17,480 nucleotides of DNA from Chthonomonas sp. UBA2387 (GTDB lineage Bacteria > Armatimonadota > Fimbriimonadia > Fimbriimonadales > Fimbriimonadaceae). How positions within the stretch are numbered: the first letter of the stretch is position 1; the number at the start of each line of letters is the position of its first letter. The stretch covers positions 1 to 17,480 of the forward strand of contig DDSP01000042.1 of the NCBI GenBank assembly GCA_002343445.1, read 5' to 3'. Below are positions 13,068-17,480 of this stretch, in pieces. Both the position numbers and the translations under genes were made by a program. The notes under the pieces are model-generated. The model saw only the letters and a list, made by a program, of their open reading frames with translations, had not been told where the DNA came from and did no database searches.

Positions 13068-14867
13068 ATGGAAGCCTACGAACAATCCCACCTCTATCGT
13101 CTCCGCCACAGCGCCGCACACCTCATGGCGCAGGCGCTCACCGAGCTCTATCCGGGCGTCAAACTGGCCATCGGCCCGCCCATTGAGAACGGCTTCTACT
13201 ACGACGTGGACCCCCCCGAGCCCATCCGCGAGGAGGACCTCCCCCGCATCGAAAAGCGCATGAAGGAGCTCGCCAAGCTCGATATGCGCATCGAACGCAA
13301 AGTCGCCGCCGACCGAGACCAGGCGCGCCGAATCATCCTGGAAGAAACCACGCTCGGCCAAGGCGAAGAAACGGCCCTCTACAAACTCCAACTGCTCGAC
13401 GCCATCCCCGAAGGCGAAGAGGTCAGCTTCTACGACCAGCAGCGGTTCACCAACGGCAAACTGCGCCGCTTCATCGACCTCTGCCGGGGCCCGCACGTCG
13501 AAACGACCAAGGACATCAAGAACTTCAAACTCATGTCCATCGCGGGCGCCTACTGGCGCGGCGACGTCAAGAACAAGCAGCTCACGCGCATCTACGGCAC
13601 GGCGTTCGAAACCCAAGAAGAGCTCGACGCGCACCTGCACATGCTCGAAGAAGCCAAGAAGCGCGACCACCGTCTGCTCGGGCGCGAACTAAGCCTGTTC
13701 ATGTTCAGTCCGCGCGTGGGTCCCGGCCTCGCCTTGTGGCTCCCGAAGGGAGCGGTGCTGCGCGAAACCATGACCGACTTCCTGCGCAAGGAACAGCTCA
13801 AGCGCGGCTACGACCCCGTCATCACGCCGCAGATCGCCAGCATCAAGCTTTACGAAAAGTCGGGCCACATCCTGACGTTCAAGGAAAAGCTGTTCCCGTT
13901 CATGGAGGACGAGGAGAAGGAAACCTACATCCTCAAGCCCATGAACTGCCCGTTCCACATCGAGATCTATCAATCTCAGATGCGGAGCTACCGCGACCTG
14001 CCCATCCGCTACGCCGAGTTCGGGACGGTCCACCGCTACGAGCAAAGCGGGGAGGTCACAGGCATCCTGCGCGCCAGAGGGTTCACGCAAGACGACGCCC
14101 ACCTGTTCGTCACGCCCGACCAACTTCAAGACGAGTTCATCGGCGTGGTCGAACTGATGCAAACGGTCCTGCGCAAACTCGGCCTGACGGATTTCCGCGC
14201 TCGCGTGGGGACCAAGGACCCCGCCTCCAGCAAGTACGTCGGCCACGACGACAACTGGCAAGCCGCCACGGAAGCGATCACCAAGGCATGCGACGCCATG
14301 GGGCTCGACTACTTCGTATCGCCCGGGGACGCCGCGTTCTACGGTCCCAAGCTCGACCTCATCATCAAAGACGCCCTGGGCCGCGATTGGCAGATGGGCA
14401 CGGTGCAGGTGGATTACAACCTTCCCGAAAGGTTCGATCTCGAGTACATCGGGGAAGACAGCAAGCCCCACCGTCCGATCATGATCCACCGCGCTCCGTT
14501 CGGGTCGCTGGAGCGCATGATCGGCCTGCTCACCGAGCAGTACGCAGGTGCCTTCCCGTTCTGGCTCTCGCCCGTGCAAATCGCGATTCTCCCCATCGCC
14601 GACCGGCACGTCGTGGCGGCTGAAGCCTTGTCGCAACGGCTCAAAGACACGCTCCACGACTCCCGCCCTCTGCGCGTGCAGGTGGATGCGCGCCGCGAAA
14701 CGTTGGGCCGCAAAATCCGCGACAACCAGGGCCAAAAGGTCCCGTACATGTTGATTCTCGGCGACCGCGATATCGAAGAAGGCACGGTCGGCGTCCGCTC
14801 GCGGGAGCAAGGCGACCTCGGCGCGATGACAGTGGAGGCGTTTCTCAAATCTGCGCAGGAGAGTTAG
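13068..14867 (+). CDS. thrS: Threonyl-tRNA synthetase lacking the N-terminal TGS domain
   Basis: This class II synthetase charges tRNA-Thr. The 599 residues start almost directly in the editing domain: H14 and H18 (H-S-A-A-H) plus C139 and H143 (CRGPH) form the serine-editing site. Catalytic zinc ligands are C294 (PMNCP), H345 (DDAHLF) and H474 (MIHRAPFG). Motif 2 lies around AEFGTVHRYE (316-325), motif 3 is GSLERMIGLLTE (479-490), and the anticodon-binding domain ends the protein. The TGS domain (about 60 residues in E. coli ThrRS) is absent. The frame is open upstream to 12987, but those 27 codons do not resemble TGS and include no better start. The Shine-Dalgarno-like GGGGAAG precedes the ATG at 13068. 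PMNCPFH replaces the commoner PMNCPGH. Confidence 0.95.
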   Translation: MEAYEQSHLYRLRHSAAHLMAQALTELYPGVKLAIGPPIENGFYYDVDPPEPIREEDLPRIEKRMKELAKLDMRIERKVAADRDQARRIILEETTLGQGEETALYKLQLLDAIPEGEEVSFYDQQRFTNGKLRRFIDLCRGPHVETTKDIKNFKLMSIAGAYWRGDVKNKQLTRIYGTAFETQEELDAHLHMLEEAKKRDHRLLGRELSLFMFSPRVGPGLALWLPKGAVLRETMTDFLRKEQLKRGYDPVITPQIASIKLYEKSGHILTFKEKLFPFMEDEEKETYILKPMNCPFHIEIYQSQMRSYRDLPIRYAEFGTVHRYEQSGEVTGILRARGFTQDDAHLFVTPDQLQDEFIGVVELMQTVLRKLGLTDFRARVGTKDPASSKYVGHDDNWQAATEAITKACDAMGLDYFVSPGDAAFYGPKLDLIIKDALGRDWQMGTVQVDYNLPERFDLEYIGEDSKPHRPIMIHRAPFGSLERMIGLLTEQYAGAFPFWLSPVQIAILPIADRHVVAAEALSQRLKDTLHDSRPLRVQVDARRETLGRKIRDNQGQKVPYMLILGDRDIEEGTVGVRSREQGDLGAMTVEAFLKSAQES

Positions 14868-14870
14868 CAT

Positions 14871-14928
14871 TGACCGAAGACAGTGCCTTCGGTCACGCTG
14901 AGCCCTTGGCGGACGCAGTCGGCCAAGG
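14871..14928 (+). terminator. Two successive hairpins after thrS
   Basis: TGACCGAAG (14871-14879) pairs perfectly with CTTCGGTCA (14887-14895). CCTTGGC (14904-14910) pairs with GCCAAGG (14922-14928). The first begins about three bases after the thrS stop. Neither is followed by a T-run, so termination is plausible but not typical. The remaining sequence to 15062 shows no gene. Confidence 0.45.
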
Positions 14929-15062
14929 TGTCGAAGCGGACTAGGTGGCATGTGTCGCCTTCAGAACGCCCTCGTCTAACCTCGCTCCGTGAGGTGGACT
15001 ATCCGCGCAGCTACACCCCAGTGTATCGCGACATGCAGTCAAGGCTTGGATCGCCGAGCGAC

Positions 15063-15374
15063 TCAAGCGGACAGCTTCGCCATCCACTTGAGGTGAGCGA
15101 CATAGAGTCCCACGAACGCCGCCATCGAAACAATCGAGAGGTCGATCTTGGCGGAACCGCAATCGCCGTTCCAAGGGCTGATCCACCATGCGGGGTGGAA
15201 GGCCAAAAAGACCACTGCTGGCGGAATCGTCCAGCCAAAACGGCGAGCCCGGAGCATGTCCCGCACCATGAGGCAGGTCAGTACTCCACCCGCCCAGGCC
15301 AAAACCTGACCGAACCCGATGGCCCAGTAAATGCTCTGCTGCACGTTCGGGCCGCTGCATGCCAACAACGTCAC
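15063..15374 (-). CDS. Small three-helix membrane protein (intact duplicate copy A)
   Basis: This 103-residue membrane protein belongs to no family I recognise. Hydrophobic segments lie at about residues 15-38, 47-64 and 77-95. Distinctive features are VTLLACSG at the N-terminus, the positively charged loop RARRFGW, HPAWW (60-64), a D-C-G motif (71-73) and the C-terminal KWMAKLSA. GTG at 15374 is proposed because it overlaps the TGA of the upstream frame in a GTGA junction, and the same junction occurs in the second copy (15970). The frame is open much further upstream, but that part is the end of the preceding gene in another frame. A paralogue lies at 15661-15970; they align end to end with one single-residue gap. 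Tight coupling to a propeller-like gene suggests that the two products work together in the membrane. Confidence 0.65.
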   Translation of the reverse strand: MTLLACSGPNVQQSIYWAIGFGQVLAWAGGVLTCLMVRDMLRARRFGWTIPPAVVFLAFHPAWWISPWNGDCGSAKIDLSIVSMAAFVGLYVAHLKWMAKLSA

Positions 15375-15447
15375 CAGACCCGCCTCCACACGCCCACCCA
15401 TCGGCCCGGGCAGTTCACGGCATGACCCGCCAACCTGTCGGGTGCTA

Positions 15448-15507
15448 CGAGTTCCCGGCCCCGAGGCGTCTTGGCTGGTTCGAGTTCGGTCGTGGGGCCG
15501 GAACTCG
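15448..15507. repeat. Long imperfect palindrome inside the collapsed gene copy
   Basis: CGAGTTCCCGGCCCC at 15448-15462 pairs with GGGGCCGGAACTCG at 15494-15507, leaving one bulged C, around a 31-base spacer. It is immediately followed by a 12-base perfect palindrome centred on GCGATCGC (15505-15516). This structure is absent from the matching part of the intact copy and resembles a REP-type or miniature element. Confidence 0.6.
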
Positions 15508-15573
15508 CGATCGCGATGCAAGGGGCGCCATTCCCCGCATGGGCTCCCACATGTCGCTTACGTGGTAGGACTC

Positions 15574-15596
15574 GGGTTGCCCCGAATCGGCAACCC
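15574..15596. repeat. Perfect 8-bp hairpin at the other edge of the insert
   Basis: GGGTTGCC (15574-15581) and GGCAACCC (15589-15596) flank a seven-base loop. The hairpin lies next to the point where similarity to the intact gene copy begins (MTGLAALLGW on the minus strand). Confidence 0.6.
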
Positions 15597-15620
15597 CATC
15601 CGAGCAATGCGGCCAGACCA

Positions 15621-15643
15621 GTCATGTCTCCAGTATAGCGACG
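15621..15643 (-). repeat. 23-bp identical start/promoter block (second copy at 16943-16965)
   Basis: Positions 15621-15643 and 16943-16965 are identical. Read on the minus strand the block contains GTCGCTATACT, then GGAGAC and the ATG of each propeller-like gene copy. It includes a -10 (TATACT) exactly six bases before the start codon. Confidence 0.8.
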
Positions 15644-15660
15644 CGTCTCGCACGAGCGAC

Positions 15661-15970
15661 TCAAGCCGACAGCTTAGCCAGCCACTTCCGATGAGCCACA
15701 AACAGACCGACTAAGGCGGTCAGGAAGATGAGCGACAGGTCAACCTTGGCCCGTCCGCAGTCGGCATCCACCTTCATCCACCACGCGGGGTGGAACACCA
15801 GAAAGACGGCAGCAGGCAGAAGTGTCCATCCGTAACGCCGAACGCGCACCATGTCCAGCACCATCAGACCGGTCAACAGCGTCGCCAATCGCGGCGAAGA
15901 TCGAGCCCATCGATTGCGCCTGTTGGATCAGCGTTTCCACGTTCCGACCGCTGCACGCCAACAACGTCAC
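15661..15970 (-). pseudogene. Frameshifted copy B of the small membrane protein
   Basis: From GTG 15970 the frame reads VTLLACSGRNVETLIQQAQ and then SMGSIFAAI, after which it shifts. The remainder (ATLLTGLMVLDMVRVRRYGW to HRKWLAKLSA) is in the next frame and ends at 15661. The length is 310 bases, one more than a multiple of three. Removing one base near 15885-15893 restores SMGSIFAALATLLTGLMVLDMV, which aligns without gaps over the shift to copy A (GFGQVLAWAGGVLTCLMVRDML). The restored product would have 102 residues, with the HPAWW and D-C-G motifs and KWLAKLSA. Either the gene is inactivated or this is a sequencing error. Reinitiation at TTG 15888 could give a 75-residue fragment. Confidence 0.7.
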
Positions 15971-16947
15971 CCAGCCCGCCTCCAAACGCCCACCAGTCCA
16001 CCCCGGCTGTTCACGGCATGACCCGCCCCGATCTCCCAAACGCGCCGCTGGCGGTCGGGCGGAGGCGAAACGGGAACACCGCGCGCATCAAGGTAGCTCT
16101 CCTTGAATCCCGCGCTCAGCAAGATCAGGCTTCCATCCCACCGGATCAGCCTCCCGTTCAGGTCGTCCCGCTCCCAAAGCACCTCGCCCTTTTGCGGATC
16201 CACTAGCCGGTACCGTTGGTCGGGCAGACTGGTCTTGTCTTTGAGTTCTTTCTGGATGACGCCAAGAGGGCCCCAACTCTCGATCCGCCACTCGTCCGTC
16301 AAGACGTTCCGGAGGTCGAACGTGTACATCTCGGTCATGGGCATGCCGTTGCTCGCCGTGGCTTGGAGGGCGAACGGGCCGGTGTCGGGGTCGCCCCACA
16401 CGTGGTCCACCAAGCCCCAACGATGCCGTGCCGAGCGGATCTCCCGGATGGTTCCAGGCTCATACTCCACCACCCGGTAGCCGCGCTCCGTCGCCTGAAT
16501 TCCCAAGCGTCGGCGCGGCGTGTCCCAAACGAGGCGGGTCTTGGGGATGGCCGGCACCTCGCGACCGGATTGCAGGTCCCAGGTCTTGTCCCCCACAATC
16601 GAAAGGCCGACTCGGTGAGCGGGCCCGGGGACTCTCAAGATCAGCTCGCCTGTGGCCAGATCGTAGGTCTCGTATTCGTCGCCGACCTTGAAGCTCACGT
16701 AGCCGAGCCCGCAGTCCAGCTGCCAGTCGTCATTCCAGCCTCGATCCCAAACAACCAGCCGCTGGTCGGTGGCACGGTACCAAAGCGTGGAGAAAGGTGA
16801 CGGCCCTCGGCCGACGAACGACCCATCGGGGCCAACAATGTTGGGATAAAAGAACGAACCACCGCCCGGCGCAACGGCCACCAGCTTCCACCCTGGCACG
16901 GGGGCGAAAACGCCCATCCAACCGACCAGCACGGCGAGTCCCGTCAT
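15967..16947 (-). CDS. Propeller-like protein of unknown function, first gene of a duplicated pair
   Basis: This 326-residue protein starts with a weak hydrophobic segment (LAVLVGWMGVFAPV) that may be a signal or anchor. The remainder is rich in Trp, Asp and Gly, with recurring propeller-blade-like phrases: YETYDLATGELILRVPG, TWDLQSGREVP and YRLVDPQKGEVLWER. These resemble the x-x-D-x-x-T-G-E turns of PQQ/WD-type beta-propellers, so a beta-propeller fold is inferred. It is not assigned to a named family. ATG 16947 lies six bases after TATACT. The stop overlaps the GTG of the small membrane-protein copy B in a GTGA junction, so the pair is translationally coupled. A collapsed duplicate lies downstream at 15371-15625. 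No catalytic motif is recognised. Confidence 0.8.
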   Translation of the reverse strand: MTGLAVLVGWMGVFAPVPGWKLVAVAPGGGSFFYPNIVGPDGSFVGRGPSPFSTLWYRATDQRLVVWDRGWNDDWQLDCGLGYVSFKVGDEYETYDLATGELILRVPGPAHRVGLSIVGDKTWDLQSGREVPAIPKTRLVWDTPRRRLGIQATERGYRVVEYEPGTIREIRSARHRWGLVDHVWGDPDTGPFALQATASNGMPMTEMYTFDLRNVLTDEWRIESWGPLGVIQKELKDKTSLPDQRYRLVDPQKGEVLWERDDLNGRLIRWDGSLILLSAGFKESYLDARGVPVSPPPDRQRRVWEIGAGHAVNSRGGLVGVWRRAG

Positions 16948-16953
16948 GTCTCC

Positions 16954-16959
16954 AGTATA
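16954..16959 (-). promoter_or_regulatory. Predicted -10 (TATACT) six bases before the propeller-like gene
   Basis: TATACT is followed by GGAGAC and then the ATG at 16947. GGAG is only two bases from the ATG, too close to serve as a Shine-Dalgarno site. A transcript starting at the ATG is the simplest reading. The same block occurs before the collapsed copy (15632-15637). No -35 is seen. Confidence 0.45.
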
Positions 16960-17168
16960 GCGACGTGTTGCGCGTCCGCAGCCCGCCTTTGCCGTGGTCT
17001 AGGGAGGACATCCGCGCACGGGCGGCAGCTTCCAGATTGACAAATCGTCGTCTCCCGACGAAATGGGCACCTGACGCCCACGTGTGAACAGCCCCTTGAG
17101 GGCAGGAATCGGCGAGAGAGGGAACTCGGCAGCCAAGCAAGCGCCGGGATCCACCCGACTCCCAACGT

Positions 17169-17274
17169 TGGGGGGATGTGAATGTGAATCGTGAATCGTG
17201 AACGCGACCTCCGTTTTCCGCTTTCCGTATTCCGCTTTCCAAACCTGGGGGGATGTGAATGTGAATCGTGAATC
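17169..17274. repeat. Two perfect 29-bp direct repeats upstream of smc
   Basis: Positions 17169-17197 and 17246-17274 are identical, separated by 48 bases. Each starts TGGGGGGATG and continues as iterated GTGAAT or GTGAATC units, and the first copy carries on into another GTGAAC unit. They therefore combine a direct repeat with an internal six- or seven-base tandem repeat. Confidence 0.85.
17216..17240. repeat. Short pyrimidine-rich tandem repeat
   Basis: TTCCGCTTTCC occurs at 17216-17226 and again at 17230-17240, a 14-base period, within a nearly pure C/T stretch on the plus strand that lies between the two 29-bp repeats. Confidence 0.75.
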
Positions 17275-17322
17275 CGTGAAGGCAACGAGCTGATCGGGAG
17301 AGAGAGACCCGTCAGTCGAACC

Positions 17323-17331
17323 TGCTAGACT
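17323..17331 (+). promoter_or_regulatory. Extended -10 element upstream of smc
   Basis: TGCTAGACT contains a TG-N extension and TAGACT (4 of 6 to TATAAT). The 11-base string AACCTGCTAGA at 17319-17329 also occurs at the matching place before the WD40/dockerin gene (9653-9663, minus strand). Transcription would begin near 17338, about 17 bases before the smc ATG. Confidence 0.4.
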
Positions 17332-17354
17332 CATGGACTCGCCGCGCCCGCAAG

Positions 17355-17480
17355 ATGAGGCTCAAACGCATCACGATCTTCGGCTTCAAGACGTTCGCCG
17401 AACGCACGGACATCGATCTCCGAGGCGACCTGATCGCTGTGGTCGGACCGAACGGATGCGGCAAGTCGAACATCGTCGAC
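17355..17480 (+). CDS. smc: Chromosome segregation protein SMC, N-terminal part (3' end outside window)
   Basis: These 42 codons encode the beginning of an SMC ATPase, the core of bacterial condensin, which extrudes DNA loops to compact and segregate chromosomes. MRLKRITIFGFKTFAERTDI matches the conserved SMC opening (L-x-x-I-x-I-x-G-F-K-S/T-F). The Walker A motif GPNGCGKSNIVD is complete. The ATG at 17355 is the conserved start. The ATG at 17333 is in another frame. No clear Shine-Dalgarno sequence precedes it; the nearest is GGA at about 17336. The frame is open to the window edge. Confidence 0.95.
   Translation, partial: MRLKRITIFGFKTFAERTDIDLRGDLIAVVGPNGCGKSNIVD

Larger units (their letters stand above)
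15371..15625 (-). pseudogene. Collapsed copy of the propeller-like gene (both ends kept, centre lost)
   Basis: The frame encodes 84 residues. Its start MTGLAALLGW matches MTGLAVLVGW of the 326-residue gene at 15967-16947. Its end, GHAVNCPGRWVGVWRRVW, matches GHAVNSRGGLVGVWRRAG there. Nearly 280 residues between these ends are missing and are replaced by about 150 bp of unrelated sequence containing strong inverted repeats. The sequence before the start codon is identical to that of the intact copy for 18 bases, including the -10 TATACT. It is read as a deletion or insertion remnant. Because the frame is still open, a short expressed peptide cannot be excluded. Confidence 0.65.
16948..17354. 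other. 407-bp gap between the divergent propeller-like gene and smc
   Basis: No gene is supported here. The part from 16999 to 17160 has an open minus-strand frame of about 53 codons with a protein-like composition (for example ALKGLFTRGRQVPISSGDDD), but it lacks a credible start and may be a gene remnant. A small hairpin (CGTCG-TCTCC-CGACG) lies at about 17047-17061, and a 10-base palindrome CCAACGTTGG at 17162-17171. Beyond this lie two direct repeats, a pyrimidine tract, and the smc promoter candidate. Confidence 0.6.

Noticed and set aside
14883..15425. 180-codon plus-strand frame after thrS
   Set aside because: It has low-complexity basic and polar composition and begins inside the thrS downstream hairpin. 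The minus-strand membrane protein, supported by a paralogue, explains the region better.
17169..17274. 29-bp repeats as a minimal CRISPR array
   Set aside because: There are only two copies, the interval is 48 bp, the repeat itself consists of GTGAAT tandem units, and there are no cas genes.
1..17480. tRNA, rRNA, riboswitch or intact insertion sequence
   Set aside because: No cloverleaf, conserved riboswitch core or transposase gene was recognised by eye in any gap. A covariance-model scan would be needed to exclude small RNAs.

Overview
This is a high-GC bacterial chromosome window. The gene content (a type IV-like prepilin, a protein with a dockerin-like C-terminus, a large secreted beta-propeller protein) and the style of the prepilin N-terminus suggest an Armatimonadota-type organism, perhaps Fimbriimonadia. 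That is an inference from protein style; there is no marker RNA in the window.

Layout. Positions 2-2099 (+) hold the 3' end of a transketolase, a small three-helix membrane protein, a SpoU/TrmH-family RNA methyltransferase and a DinB-like protein with its own promoter. Positions 2107-9570 (-) hold a P1B-4 metal-transport ATPase, a tiny lipoprotein overlapping the end of a prepilin-like pseudopilin, a secreted 199-residue protein, and a 1186-residue exported protein. That last protein has four Ig-like (He_PIG) repeats, about 14 WD40 blades (enough for two seven-bladed propellers) and a C-terminal dockerin pair. Positions 9750-10862 (+) encode a zinc alcohol dehydrogenase, 10924-12813 (-) DnaK, and 13068-14867 (+) a threonyl-tRNA synthetase that lacks the usual N-terminal TGS domain. 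From 15063 to 16947 (-) lies a decayed tandem duplication of a two-gene unit, a propeller-like protein followed by a small membrane protein. In one copy the first gene is reduced to its two ends around a palindrome-rich insert. In the other copy the second gene carries a one-base frameshift. The window ends in the first 42 codons of smc, preceded by a repeat-rich 407-bp gap.

Functional links. The 199-residue secreted protein lies 21 bp downstream of the WD40/dockerin gene, has its own Shine-Dalgarno sequence, and is followed by a good terminator, so the two probably form a cell-surface operon. The prepilin and mini-lipoprotein overlap by 13 bp and are probably co-translated. dnaK is preceded by an inverted repeat that closely resembles the HspR operator HAIR, including its 7-base spacer, which predicts HspR-type heat-shock control. 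Several genes have a -10-like hexamer exactly six bases before the start codon, which would give leaderless mRNAs.

The regions most worth follow-up are the double-propeller dockerin protein, the duplicated propeller/membrane pair with its palindromic insert, and the HAIR-like operator.
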